DNA of 64,000 bases from Capronia americana. Taxonomy: Eukaryota > Ascomycota > Eurotiomycetes > Chaetothyriales > Herpotrichiellaceae. The translations under genes were made by a program, and so were the position numbers. The notes beneath the pieces are model-generated. The model did not search any database, was not told the DNA's origin, and saw nothing but the letters and a program-made list of their open reading frames with translations. The stretch spans positions 496,001-560,000 of the forward strand of contig JADWQD010000018.1 in the NCBI GenBank assembly GCA_016110215.1, written 5' to 3'. Shown piece by piece: positions 51,752 to 63,004 of this stretch. The first letter of the stretch is position 1; each line of letters opens with the position of its first letter.

Positions 51752-53092
51752 ATGCGCAACTTTCCCTGGCTGTTCTTCCGCAAACGCGCGCCGTTTAAAG
51801 CCCACACATTTCCTCCTCTGCCGCCGCCTTTCCCAGCAAGCTTCCGCACCATGACCTCCTCGTCAACAGCAGCATTGCTGTACGCAGCCACCGTCGCCGT
51901 CCCCTCCACCGCCTCCTCCCGCCCCGACGATGAGATCACGAAAGCCAAAGCCTGGCACGCCAAGTCCGGCGGGTTCGACAACCCATGGCCGTCATGGCAG
52001 ATGCTCTCCGTGTCCACCCTGATATGGGGTCTCATCGTGCGCAGATTCACGGGGAAAGCGAATAAACCAAACACAACTCCTCCCACAGTGCCTGTCCATG
52101 CGCCTACATTCCTGCCTTCGAGGGCGGACAGCACCTCGTCCGGGACCCTGAGAGCGACATGGCTCGGCCACGCCTGCTACTACGTCGAATTCCCTTCCGG
52201 GTTGCGCGTTCTCTTCGACCCGGTATTCACGGACCGGTGCTCCCCCTTCAGCTGGCTGGGCCCCAAGAGATATACCGAAATGCCCTGCAAAATCAAAGAC
52301 ATCCCGATCATTGACGCGGTGGTGATCTCGCACAACCACTACGACCACTTGTCGCATCCTACAATCATGGAGATCGCCAAGTTACACCCAGAATGCCATT
52401 TCTTCGTACCCCTCGGGAACAAGAAATGGTTCAAAGCCTGCGGCGTGGAGAAGTGCACCGAACTAGATTGGTGGGATGAAGTCGACTTCACCCTGACGGC
52501 CTCCTCATCCACCCAAGAGAAATCCGCAAGCGTATCCTCCGCGGACGAGCCGGCCACGAAGCCCTCATCTTCAAATTCAGACACAATATCAGCCCGCATA
52601 TCCTGCCTTCCCTGCCAACACATATCGTCGCGCTCGATCCACGACCGCGCAGCCACCCTCTGGGCTTCCTGGTCCGTCTCCTCCGGGAACAAATCCGTCT
52701 ACTTTGGCGGCGATACCGGCTACCGCAGCGTGCCCAAGTCCTCCGACGGGACAGATGACTGGGCGGACGCATACTCCCATCTTCCACACTGTCCTGCCTT
52801 CGCGGACATCGGACGCTTGCGCGGACCCTTTGACCTAGGCTTGCTCCCGATAGGAGCGTACATGCCCAGATGGATTATGTCTCCCATGCACGCGAACCCG
52901 CGCGATGCGGTCGAGATATTCCGCGACACCAAGTGTCAGAAGGCGCTGGGCATACACTGGGGCACGTGGGTGCTCACCGAGGAGGACGTGTTGGAGCCGC
53001 CGCGGTTGTTGAAGGAGGCGTTGAAGCACCACGGCATTGCCGAGACGGGGGTGTTTGATGTCTGCGACATTGGGGACAGCAGAGAGTTCTGA
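51752..53092 (+). CDS. NAPE-PLD-like metallo-beta-lactamase fold hydrolase
   Basis: Single exon, 446 aa from the ATG at 51752; an in-frame ATG at 51851 with good context would give 413 aa. The longer form starts with a basic presequence (MRNFPWLFFRKRAPFKAH), fitting mitochondrial import as for yeast Fmp30. The metallo-beta-lactamase domain has TWLGHACYYVEF, VLFDPVFTDRCSPF, the metal motif VISHNHYDHLSHPT, FFVPLGNKKWF, YFGGDTGYR (metal Asp) and LGIHWGTWVL. These are all the landmarks of N-acyl-phosphatidylethanolamine-hydrolysing phospholipase D. The enzyme releases N-acylethanolamines from membrane lipids; yeast Fmp30 affects cardiolipin and phosphatidylethanolamine balance. An inserted Ser-rich loop (about 260-290) replaces a shorter segment. 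Confidence 0.88.
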   Translation: MRNFPWLFFRKRAPFKAHTFPPLPPPFPASFRTMTSSSTAALLYAATVAVPSTASSRPDDEITKAKAWHAKSGGFDNPWPSWQMLSVSTLIWGLIVRRFTGKANKPNTTPPTVPVHAPTFLPSRADSTSSGTLRATWLGHACYYVEFPSGLRVLFDPVFTDRCSPFSWLGPKRYTEMPCKIKDIPIIDAVVISHNHYDHLSHPTIMEIAKLHPECHFFVPLGNKKWFKACGVEKCTELDWWDEVDFTLTASSSTQEKSASVSSADEPATKPSSSNSDTISARISCLPCQHISSRSIHDRAATLWASWSVSSGNKSVYFGGDTGYRSVPKSSDGTDDWADAYSHLPHCPAFADIGRLRGPFDLGLLPIGAYMPRWIMSPMHANPRDAVEIFRDTKCQKALGIHWGTWVLTEEDVLEPPRLLKEALKHHGIAETGVFDVCDIGDSREF

Positions 53093-53688
53093 AGCACACA
53101 ATCAGAGGGCACGAGGAGCGGCCGCTGCGTGACGCTGTGTTTGAGCGGCAATGGTTCTGCTTTCGAGGGGTTCTGGCAGTCAAGGACAGGCGCTGCTGCA
53201 AGGGACGTTTGGCTGTTGGGTTGTAGGAATATACCAGTTGAAGGAAAGGATGGGGACTCGCGTCTCGCTTTCAGCGCTCCGGTTTATCAATGAACTTCAT
53301 TAAAACATGTCCTCCTGCATGTCTCTCTCTAACTGCAAAGTAATGGAAACCGTTCGACTTGGTGAACTAAAGTATGTACATCTGTTCCGACCGAAAGGGT
53401 ATTTGCCGACATCTCGTCTAGTGACACAGGGTATCGACCATTATCGACTTTTGCTCAACGAACGCCCACAAAGCCCCGTACAATTACAAATGCAACAAAT
53501 GAAGTACCTCCATTTTTTGGGTCCGCGATGATGCGGATACTTTGCTTTCTCCACAACCACCCAAGGCTCGTTCCGCATACGAAACCAAGTCCACGTCGAA
53601 CTTGTGCTTCTCGTCATTATGCTCCCCGTCTGCCCTGTGTTCGTGTTGAGGCACGGTTGGAAGAGCCGCGTGGTCCAGATCTCTCCCA
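53093..53688. other. 3' to 3' intergenic region
   Basis: About 600 bp between convergent genes. Nothing notable is seen. Confidence 0.5.
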
Positions 53689-55340
53689 TCATTTCCACCG
53701 TGCCTTGACGGTCTTGCGAGCTCCTTTGCCTTTTCCTGCTTTCGCGGGTTTGCTGGCTCCTGCTCTCTCGTCATCCGCTCCTCCAACACCGCCATTAGGC
53801 TCTCCTAACCCGGAATGTACGGCAGGTTCTGCGGGTGCTTCTGCTTCGGCGCCCGTCTTGATGGCAGCAGCAGAGGCAGAGTCGGGAGCAGGAAAAGAAG
53901 GTGTGTCATCTTCCTCCTCCCGATCGTCACCTTTGATGTTTGGAATGATTTCGTCGTCGATTTCATCGGTGGTTCTGGTATTTGCCCCAGGGTTTCTTTC
54001 AACCGTTGCCGAAGCCTCGTGCACGTTGTGGGTGTCCTCCTCTGGCTCTTCCTTTATGGCGGCTTTCTTCTTGACGGGTCTCCCCGAGGCTCGGCGAGAT
54101 GCTCTCGGATCAATGGAAGGGCTCATTGCTACCGGGGGCAGATCATCAATTTCACCATCGTTCTGCAAAACTGGTGGCTTGTCGTCCTTCTCGCCTTCCT
54201 TAATGTTCGAGGACTTGTTCTTTCTCTTCCGAAGCCTCTCCTGCTTGGCCGGCGCAGGCTGCGGCTCAGGCTGAGGGGCGTCGGCCATGTCTTCCTCATC
54301 GCGCTCTTCGGCCTTCGGTTTCTTAGCCCGTGATCTCTTTGCAGGTACCGCTGCCATCTCTTCGTCACTCTCTGCTTTGACCTTTTTAACGCCTGACCTC
54401 TTGGTAGGCTTCTCTTCGGCCACTTGGTCGTCCTCGTCTTCCTCTTTAACCGCAGCCCTTCGTTTCCTGGCTCTTTTTGATGGAGCCACCTTTTCAGCAG
54501 GATCATCCTCTTCTTCAAGTTTAGCCTTACGTTTTCCAGCGGCCTTTTTCTTCGGGGCTGGCACGTCTTCTTCGTCCTCCGATTCGGCCTTCACTTTCTT
54601 GCCCCGACCTTTCTTCGGCTTCGGTTTCGAAGGCGTTTGACCGTCCTGGTCAAGGGCCTCTCCACCCTCTGGGGCGGGTTTCTTTTTGGGAGTCCGTCTG
54701 TTGATACCTTTCATGCCTGGTCGATTCCAGTCTGGCTCCTAGGTGGCATTAGTCTTAATTTCAGTGATCAGAGGAGAACGTTCTACATACACCCTTCCAA
54801 TCTTCGTCCGGAACATGACCATTCTGCAAGGCAAACTTGATCTTCTCTCGTGCCTCGTCATCGATCTCGTCATAGCCGTCAATAATGCGTGGCAGATCAT
54901 CGTCAAGATCAAGGTCCTCAAGTGGGCCGACTTGTTCTTGTAGATTGCCGATCTGAAGAGGCGTAACGCACCCCCTTCCCCGATCATCAGACATGAGAGG
55001 ATGGAATATGCAGACACTTAGGGCTCACCAATGCTTCCACTTCCATGACGTGTGGCCCTCGAACGTCACAAGTGTCCCCATGCGAAATTCTCCTTTCCCA
55101 ATCTTGACACCTGCGTGCTTACATGCACTGTTCTGGCAAAGGGCACGCCCCTGCTTGGCGAGCTCTGGAAATCATGTCAGTAGGTAAAGGAGCTAGCACG
55201 GGGTATGTCGAGGCGTGACGAGGCTTGGTTGCGGAGCTAAATCGGGTATAAAGCATTTCAAAGGGGTTGGTGAACTCCGCCCAAGGACGTGGAACGCAGA
55301 GAGGAATGCACTCACCAAAGCGATACGTAGGCTCCGACAT
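53689..55340 (-). CDS. PARP-type zinc-finger nuclear protein
   Basis: Four exons: 55340-55316, 55164-55029, 54974-54791 and 54738-53689, with introns of 151, 54 and 52 nt. The product is 464 aa. The first about 100 residues are a PARP-type zinc finger: MSEPTYRFELAKQGRALC, then CQNSACKH, KIGKGEFRMGT, SWKWKHWGCVTPLQ and the following helix. The zinc ligands are Cys18 and Cys23 and the His and Cys of HWGC. VPDEDWKGEPDWNRPG follows. The remaining about 340 residues are a repetitive charged tail alternating KKxK and acidic patches, probably disordered, with several SUMO-like VKEE/IKEE sites. Such fungal proteins are presumed to bind damaged or nicked DNA; no PARP catalytic domain is present. A TGACGTCA site lies 282 bp upstream. 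Confidence 0.85.
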
Positions 55341-56032
55341 GCTGAAGGTAGTGACCTAGATGACTAGCGTAAACTTAGGCAAGAGATTTGGCTGAAGCCA
55401 GTTGGTGTCGGTGAGATGCTTGCGCGGGCAATCCTGCCCAAAAGTGGTCAAAGAACTTCCAGGAGCTGGCTGGAACAGGAGTTGTTTAACAAAGAGAACG
55501 AAGTCAAAATCGACCAGAAGAGGTGATATTGAGTTAATTGAAAGAGTAAACAACAGGCAGTCAGGTGAGGTGAAGGTGAAGGTGAGAGGCGCGGCAGCAG
55601 CACGTGCGCGTAAGGCTACAATGACGTCACTCAGCCTTGCCTGCAGCTTCCGCCTAATTTCCCTTACTCTCCCTTTTCGTTGTCAACTTGCAGCTGCTCG
55701 ACGAACTTGCGAACCAGATTTCATGATTGCGCTTGGTGGTTGCAGTCGTGCCCGTTCCTGTCACAGTATTCTGCAGCTCCGCAGCTCTGAAAGACAGTGC
55801 ACACCATTTTGAACTCCAGATATTCAATTTGGAGAACGGAATCTCGATTTAATATACTACATTAATTTCAGATTATGACTCTGCCGACGGTGCTGGAAAC
55901 CCAGTTGGAGCGGTTTGTGGTGATCGCTCAAGGTCAGAAGGAACACTATGAACCAAGACCACAGATCCCGGGTCTTTTCTCAAATGCTGGCGCGTTTCGT
56001 GAGCGAAGAAAGGACGGTTCGAACCTCGCGGC
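55341..56032. promoter_or_regulatory. Intergenic region MEP to PARP-type zinc-finger gene
   Basis: About 690 bp between two minus-strand genes, with a TGACGTCA site at 55622-55629. A GGTTCGAACC-like sequence near 56014 is not part of a tRNA. Confidence 0.5.
55622..55629. promoter_or_regulatory. CRE-like TGACGTCA
   Basis: A perfect palindrome 282 bp upstream of the zinc-finger gene start. Confidence 0.4.
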
Positions 56033-57596
56033 CTATGCCTGCTTCTTCTCTTTGCCGTTACCGCCACCAGTAGCACTGCCAGTTGGGCCTTCGCTGCTGG
56101 AGTGTCCTGCAGCATCCACACCCTCAAACACCCCTGCTCGCCTCTCCAAGTCTTGGTCGGGTTTGCCATAGTGCGCGTCATAGTCCTATATCAAAAATCA
56201 GCAACGAAGGGGAGGCGTGCCAGACTTTGAGGAGGCGACTTACATGTCTTCCGTCGTGGAAAAAGGCGTATGGAAGCTCGCCATGGACTTCCCCGTCACC
56301 AATGAGCAGTTGGTCTTCGTTGTATCGCAAGGGAATCCTTAACACGTATTTGATGAACAGGCAGATGGCACTGGTCCAGAACAGATTCCAGCCGATGATA
56401 AACAGGAATCCAACAATCTGAACCCAAACTTGTCGACCATTTCCATCGATTGCACCACCCGACGGAGCTAGCGCGAATGCAGCAGTACCTTCACTGGTGG
56501 CGAAGAGCCCCGTCAAGAAGCCGCCGACGATGCCTCCCACCAAATGCGTGTGGAAATCCCCTACGACGTCATCAGAGAGTTCGAGGAACCACTTCTGCTT
56601 GCCTAGGATGTTCATCGAAATCCACGGAATGATGCCCGAACAGAGCCCGATAATGATGGCTCCCCATCCAGCGACGAATCCCGCTGCGGGCGTGATGGCA
56701 ACCAGTCCAGTGATAATGCCTTGAATTGCTCCGATGACGGCTGGCTTCTTGAAGAATATCAAGTCCATGATCGTCCAGGTCAGCATGCTCATTGCTGTGC
56801 AGACATTCGTGTTGAGGACTGCAGCACCGGCGTCAGGCGAAGCAGTGTAAGGATCACCACCGTTGAAGCCGTTCCACCCAAGCCAGAGGAGACCGACGCC
56901 GACCAAAGCGAGCAAAACGTTGTTGGGGTGGAACTCGGTTCGGTCGCGGGGATGTCTTGGTCCAACCCAATACGCAAGCACCCATCCTGCCGTTCCAGAT
57001 GAGACGTGAATGACGTATCCACCAGAGTAATCCAACACTCCCAGATCGAACAGGAATCCGCCTCCCCAAATGCTGAATGCGCCCACAGTGTAGCTCAACG
57101 TCAACCAGAGGGGCACAAAAACCATCCAGGCCAGAAAATTCATCCTAGCCAGTGCAGCGCCTGCAATGAGGACGACCGTGATAGCGGCGAAGACGAATTG
57201 GAAGTATACCATGGTGCTCATGGGGTAGGCTGCCGAGATTCCAGCCTCTGGCAGATAGGCCTGCTTCAACTCATAGTTCATTTCGACTGCAGGACCTGGA
57301 ACGCCAACGAGTGGAAACATCTGCTTGCCAAAAGCAGCTTTGTACGCGTATACAACCCAGCAGATGAGTACTGCTGCGAAGGCATACAACACCATGAATG
57401 CGGAGTTGATTGCCCACTTCTTCTTCACTAACCCAGCGTACATGACCATCAGACCTGGCACCGATTGGAGTCCGACGAGCGTAGCCGCTGTCAACTGCCA
57501 AGCGTTGTCTCCATTGTTGAGCCAATCGGGCGCGACTAATGTGTCGGCATCCCAGCGACGTTGGGCGCGCCAGCCGACGGCGTTCCCGGGCGACAT
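56033..57596 (-). CDS. MEP: Ammonium transporter of the Amt/Mep family
   Basis: Two exons: 57596-56244 and 56185-56033, with a 58-nt intron just before the C-terminal tail. The product is 501 aa. Start at ATG 57596 (MSPGNAVGW). Eleven membrane helices are predicted. Landmarks are GLQSVPGLMVMYAGLV, LDYSGGYVIHVSSGTAGWVLA with the first of the twin pore histidines, WLGWNGFNGG, and VVGDFHTHLVGGIVGGF with the second. The soluble C-terminal tail (YNEDQLLIGDGEVHGE to HDGRHDYDAHYGKPD) carries the conserved regulatory segment that gates trimer subunits. The protein imports ammonium at the plasma membrane, usually under nitrogen-catabolite control. Whether it has the Mep2 sensor role cannot be told. 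Confidence 0.95.
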
Positions 57597-59567
57597 AACG
57601 GTGAGGTCTTCGGTCGATGTGGCGTGTTGTCTAGGAGGAGTCAATTTGAAGACCGAACGTCAAGCGGATTGTTGACCGATCGCCCCGTCGGGTGGATGCG
57701 AAAATGGAGGAGTACGAAGGCGCGTCAAACAAGGCAGGCGGGAGCAGGACGCAAGCTTTTAAGCAGGAAGCCAACAACACACGCGACGGAGAAGGAAAGT
57801 CGAGCTCGCCAGGTCTCGAACCACCCATGCGATGTACGTACCCCGACCGACTTCCTGAATCGACCGGGATCCAAGCGATATCTCTACAGTCCCTAGACCC
57901 ATGATTCGTCAGCTGAGAGCAATATGGCCTTTGGTGCACCACGAGCTCGAATTAGCCCGGCATGACTCCGTGTTAGCGACCGATGCAGGCACAAACGCGA
58001 CGCGACAACCACTCTTTGCACCCTCTAACTGGTCAAAGGTGTTCGCCTGCTTATCGTCCATGAGCTCTTGAGAAGTGCTACGCGATTGGCTGTGAAAGCA
58101 ATTGCAACAAGAGATGAACAACAGAATGTCAGTCAAATCAGGGTGGGAACCCAAAGTCTGGGGAAATACAGCCAATGGTTGGGGAAATGCTTATCAGCTC
58201 TTGGCAACACGTCTAACGCATTTTGACTCTGCTAAGCCTTTCGGGAACCCCACATCGTCATGTCTTGCTCTGGACGGGGAAGCTTATCTGCGAGATGAAG
58301 AGGCGCTAGAAACTCCACGTGGGGAGCTGATGCAGAGCAGCAGCTTGGAGATAAAAGCTCATCTTGCGAGTGGGTGATGCTTTGCGCTATTGACACATGC
58401 TGATTCTCGTGGTGGAATTCCCTCTCACAATACAGCGCACCGCTGACTGGATCTTTTACCGGCGGTGTGGCTTTTTTGACAACGGTGCGTGTCGTCTGCC
58501 CAAAAATGGTGTCAAAAGTCTTACAGCAGCTTCACGGAAAGACACGCTGATAATCTCAAGTTCTCTCCTGGAGACAACAGTCTCCAGCATCACATCTACT
58601 GTTGGAGTCATCCTTCCAGTTCCTCGGACCTTCTATTTCATCAACGATTTGCTCCTGCTGCGTTCAAGAACCACAGCGGGCAGGGCACTGATGCCGACCC
58701 CAAAGCCGGCATCCTTTCCAAACGCCCCCCTTGAAGCCTTTTGGCGTCGACCGATGATTACTGTCGGTGTTTATGCCGCATGGCAATGAAGAAATGCTAC
58801 GTAGACTGATTGTTCTAGAGGTTCAGGCTTGATGATGACAACCAAGATGGACGCAATACTGCTGAAAATAATGCCCAGCAACCCACCTTTGAGATCTTTG
58901 AGCCAATCTCGCAGCATAAGCAGAGATCCGGGAATTCCGGTAGGGGCACAACGTATACGCGAGGCTACCGTCTCGTGCTCGACACACACTGGGAATATGG
59001 CTCCGGTCCTAGGTTGAGCCAGCATGATATAGCAACTTCTCCAACATGAGGAACTATTTGGTCTTAAGCCCGCCCTCGTCACCTATTGTAACAGTTTTGA
59101 CCCTATCTATGTGCTTTGCGGGTCTTCAACATTCAGAACAGATAAAGGCCGCATCGGAAGCACTGCGGCTCACGCCCTGGGCCCTGCGACCCTACCCACC
59201 ACCACATAACATGGAGCCCTGATCATATGCTCGCCAACCTAAATCGGGTAGCCTATTGCACGGCTCGCTTCCAAATGCTTCAATGCGTATCGCGCAAAGG
59301 AGATGCCGCCACGAAAGGACCGCCTACCCAGTCGAAAGCTTGTGTGCGACATGGAGAAGTTGCAAAGCAACACAGGTTGCTGAAGCCTGTGACCAGGCCA
59401 AGAAACAACAATATGCAAGAACCAGGTGGCTTCGGTTAGGAAATCATTGTGGTAGGTTTTAGAACAGGGAGAGACAGCCATTCCTAGGTAAGTTCTATTT
59501 CTTGAATTGGTTCATGTACAGGTTGATGCTACTATCTGTTTCACCACCTGTGCTGTCCGCCAAACAC
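57597..59567. other. 2-kb intergenic region
   Basis: Contains the ammonium transporter promoter and the 3' end of the dienelactone hydrolase gene. Short frames at 58102-58377, 58397-58789 and 58771-59082 show no family resemblance. The last has one hydrophobic segment but no other support. Confidence 0.5.
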
Positions 59568-60489
59568 TCAGGAGAGATACTTCTTGAACCACTCAATCCC
59601 CTGCTTTTCCGCATCATCCATCGCCTTCTTATCCTCATCACTACTCCAGTCACTCCGCAACGCGAATCCATGCACCTGATTCTTATACACTTTCACCTCG
59701 GTGGGAACGCCCGTCTTCTCCAGCGCCTCTTTGATCTGCTCTACAGACTTCATATCCAGTAGACTGTCCTTTTCGCCGACGGCAACGGAAGTGGGTTTCG
59801 CCACGGGTGTCAAGTCAGCCGGGATCGAGAGAAGGGATGGGTGGCATGCGTAGGCGGCGTCGACACCGCCAATTTGGCCTTCTTTCCGGGCGTGGGCTTG
59901 GAGAATGCTGTAGCGGCCGCCCCAGCAAAAGCCGATGGCTAAAGACAGAAACCGAGGTCAGTACCATACAGTCCACGGGGAAGGTATCCTCAATCTTGAG
60001 TCCCTGTGACAAGTTGAATGAGTACTCACCTCCAATCTTATTCGTGCCAGGGATAGTCCTGACGGTATTAATAAATCCACTAATAAGCGGCTCTGCGACA
60101 GCCTCTCTATGCTTCGCCAGCCAAGGACCCAGCGTTGCCATAACATCCACCGTCTCTTTCGCCTTGTCAATAATGCCCTCCTGCTCTTTCTTCTTGAGCG
60201 GTGGTTCAACGCTCTGCAGGAACTCGATGGGAAGGGAGTCGCCCTCGTGCACGTCCGGGATATAGCAGTAGAAGCCTGCTTTGGCGTATTGGTCAGCCAG
60301 AAGTCTCACGTTCTTGAACTTCCAGCCGAAGATGTCGACAATGAAGACTACCGTTTTGGCAGTGGACTTGTCGCTGGGCTCGGCAATGTAGGTCGGCAGG
60401 CCGCCAATGGTATCTTCACGGCCTTGCGGGCTGCCTTCGTGGACGGCACCGGAGAGGCAGCACGCGCCCATTCCTGTCTGCGTTGACAT
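59568..60489 (-). CDS. Dienelactone hydrolase family protein
   Basis: Two exons: 60489-60030 and 59938-59568, with a 91-nt intron. The product is 276 aa. The alpha/beta-hydrolase fold begins TVVFIVDIFGWKFKNVRLLA (about 46-65), then PDVHEGDSL. The catalytic triad is Cys158 (AIGFCWGGRY), Asp (VAVGEKDSLL) and His (KNQVHGFALRS), the Cys-Asp-His triad typical of the family. Dienelactone hydrolases open the lactone ring in degradation of (chloro)aromatic compounds; the fungal paralogues mostly act on unknown esters or lactones. The start ATG at 60489 (MSTQTGMGACCLSG) matches fungal homologues, with the conserved early CC. Promoter shared divergently with the MocA-type gene over 955 bp. Confidence 0.92.
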
Positions 60490-61444
60490 GGTGATGGCTT
60501 TTCAGAGCAGCAAACTGGAATCTAGTAGAAATGTAGTCGGCGCGATCAGAGAGAGCTCCCTACTAGCCAACTTCAGGAGTGAGTTGTGAGTTTTATGTCA
60601 GTAGGAATGGTCGGCCTTCATATGCCCAGGACTTCAGACACCGGCAGAAAACTCTTTCATGTCTTTAGCAATAGAGAATTCGAGAAATCAAGCTGTCCTC
60701 GCCTTTGAGAACCAATGAAGAAACGCGATGGCTTGATTCCACCAATGGGATCCAGAAGAGCTGGTGCTCTCCGCACAGCTCTTCCTTTGAACCTTCGTGA
60801 TGACTTCACCAAGAGCCGATATCGAAAGCCTCGGGTCGACTCTGATTCGCGAAGAGAATCCGCCTGATACGATGTTTCCTGTGCGGGGTTGGTTTACGAT
60901 GAGACGACGAGGGGTGCGAGGGGCAGCATCGTATTTCTCCAATTGACGCGGATATGTGGGTTGTTTCGGCACGGACAGGTGGTTATTTCGGCGGCTGGAG
61001 GCTGTATCAAGGTCATCCACATCCTCATGACAAGATATTAATAGCATGCGGTCCATCGTATCGATTAAAGGAGCCCTTGAAGCTGCATAGCATGGCCAGA
61101 ACCGATCCAGATTGATATGTCGTACACAGTGCGCCCGTGCTTTTTCGTTGCTGCCTTGACGTGTTACGAGGCTTGGAAGTGTCAGAATGCGTGTCACGTA
61201 GCATATCCAGGCTCCTGCCATTAATCTTTCGGCATTCATTTGGTGATGAGGCTGCTGTGATTGTTGGTGCGCGTAGTGACTGGCCAATCAGAACCGACAC
61301 GATTCGTGTTACAACCGCTATCGTGGCCTTACCTCAATGTTACACGCGGCCTACTCCGTTCAGGGCGGACATATAGACCTCTGCCTGCCCCGTGGAAGGG
61401 GGAGAGGAGGCACCTTCCCCGTGGCTCGACCATCGCCCGCAACC
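60490..61444. promoter_or_regulatory. Divergent region DLH / MocA-type gene
   Basis: 955 bp. A minus-strand frame of about 200 codons (60688-61287) is open, but I cannot support it as a gene. Confidence 0.45.
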
Positions 61445-63004
61445 ATGGGCTCCATCGAACCTCCTTCGCCGGCGCCGCAGTTCCTCGTCATTGGCGCTGG
61501 ATCTCGCGGACATGCCTATGCTCGCGCTGTGGAAGCTTCCACTTCCGGCCAGATCGCAGCAGTAGCCGACATCGACCCATTCAAGTGTCAAGAGTTCGGA
61601 CGAAGGTACATTTGGGGGAGAGACGGGCAGCCCAGGGATGGCCAGTCTTTCGGTGACTGGGCAGAATGGGTCGCATGGGAGACAAAACGAAGGGAGCAAG
61701 CAGACAGGGCTGGCCCTGAACCTGGATACATCCCCATCACTGGTGTTTTCATATGCACGCTAGACGAAAGCCACGCGCCTATCATTCGAGCCATTGCGCC
61801 ACTCAATCTTCATATTCTATGCGAAAAGCCGCTGGCAATATCACTATCTGACTGTCTTTCTATCTCTGCAGCCCTGTCGAAGTTTCCGCCCAAAGTGGTG
61901 TCGATTGGACACGTTCTGCACTACTCGCCTCACAACATTCTGCTGCGAAAGTTATTGACGTCGGATCAGGCCATCGGCGAGATCGTCTCGATTGAGCACA
62001 CAGAGCCGGTCGGATGGTGGCACTTCTCCCACTCATACGTGCGCGGAAACTGGCGACGACTGACCCATGAGGGTGTTGGCTCCTTGCTCACCAAATCCGG
62101 ACACGATATTGATTTCATTCTATGGCTACTCTGCTCACCTAGCGCTCTGACTGGCGAGACGCCTCATCTGCCATCCACCATTTCAAGCAACGGGGCTATC
62201 ACGCATTTCCGTCGGGCAAGGAAGCCGAAAGCCGCGGGAGCTGCAACGAACTGCCTCTCTTGCCCTGCCGAGCCGGACTGCATATATTCGGCCAAGAAAA
62301 TCTACCGCGACAAATGGCTTCGCGCGGAGAAGGATACTGGCTGGCCGCTCAAGATCGTGGTCCCGGAGATTGAAGACATTGTCTCGGCCAGAGGTTGGGA
62401 TGCGGGCGAAGAGCGCTTAATGCAGAGGCTGGGTGAAGACTACGACAAAGACACTACCCCGGATGATGTTATCGCAAGCAGAAGTTGGTACGGCCGCTGT
62501 GTGTACGAGTCAGACAACAATGTTGTTGATGACCAGATTGTGGCAATGGACTGGGAGGAAGACCCTCTACCTGGCCAGGAACTTGGTCGCGGGCCAAAGA
62601 GGGCGCTGTTCCACATGACTTATCCAACACAATCGCAATGTGAGCGTCGTGGAAGAATATATGGCACATTAGGAGAAATCACCTACGACTCTCACGTCAT
62701 CACCGTCCACACATTTGCCGATGGCAAGACCACAGTCCATGATATCCCCAAGCAGGCTCCCGAAGTGGAGAAGAGCCATGGTGGTGGCGACTGGGGACTC
62801 GCTGGTGCCTTTGTCCAAGCTGTTCAGAACGTCGATGCGGGAACAATGAATGTCGCGCAGGCACAAAGAGACTTAGTGGGGTGTGACCTGGAAGAGATCA
62901 TCCTGAGTCATGCTGTTGTGTTTGCAGCCGAAGAGGCCAGGAGAGAGAAGAAGGTTGTCAACTGGGCGGAATGGTGGAAGAGAAACGGAACACTGGTCAG
63001 CTGA
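61445..63004 (+). CDS. Gfo/Idh/MocA-family oxidoreductase
   Basis: Single exon, 519 aa. Start taken at the ATG at 61445 (MGSIEPPSPAPQFLVIGAG, strong AACCATGG context); an ATG at 61337 in the same frame would add an Arg/Gly-rich extension. The Rossmann fold binds NAD(P): FLVIGAGSRGHAYARAVE. The family motif ILCEKPLAIS (EKP) follows, then LLTKSGHDIDFILWLL with the putative catalytic HDID. A small Cys cluster (CLSCPAEPDC, about 278-287) is present and could bind metal; it is not part of the core family fold. Substrates of this family are sugars, inositols and related polyols. The length exceeds the usual 350-400 because of internal insertions. Substrate unknown. Confidence 0.85.
   Translation: MGSIEPPSPAPQFLVIGAGSRGHAYARAVEASTSGQIAAVADIDPFKCQEFGRRYIWGRDGQPRDGQSFGDWAEWVAWETKRREQADRAGPEPGYIPITGVFICTLDESHAPIIRAIAPLNLHILCEKPLAISLSDCLSISAALSKFPPKVVSIGHVLHYSPHNILLRKLLTSDQAIGEIVSIEHTEPVGWWHFSHSYVRGNWRRLTHEGVGSLLTKSGHDIDFILWLLCSPSALTGETPHLPSTISSNGAITHFRRARKPKAAGAATNCLSCPAEPDCIYSAKKIYRDKWLRAEKDTGWPLKIVVPEIEDIVSARGWDAGEERLMQRLGEDYDKDTTPDDVIASRSWYGRCVYESDNNVVDDQIVAMDWEEDPLPGQELGRGPKRALFHMTYPTQSQCERRGRIYGTLGEITYDSHVITVHTFADGKTTVHDIPKQAPEVEKSHGGGDWGLAGAFVQAVQNVDAGTMNVAQAQRDLVGCDLEEIILSHAVVFAAEEARREKKVVNWAEWWKRNGTLVS

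Noticed and set aside
56014..56030. GGTTCGAACC-like sequence resembling a tRNA B box
   Set aside because: No A box, acceptor stem or cloverleaf around it.
58397..58789. Plus-strand frame of 130 codons in the gap near 58 kb
   Set aside because: Amino acid composition is not protein-like in any domain sense, and there is no conserved motif.
60688..61287. Open minus-strand frame of about 200 codons
   Set aside because: Begins from a non-ATG; in-frame ATGs lack context and the product has no recognisable domain. It lies in a promoter region and may still be a lineage-specific gene.
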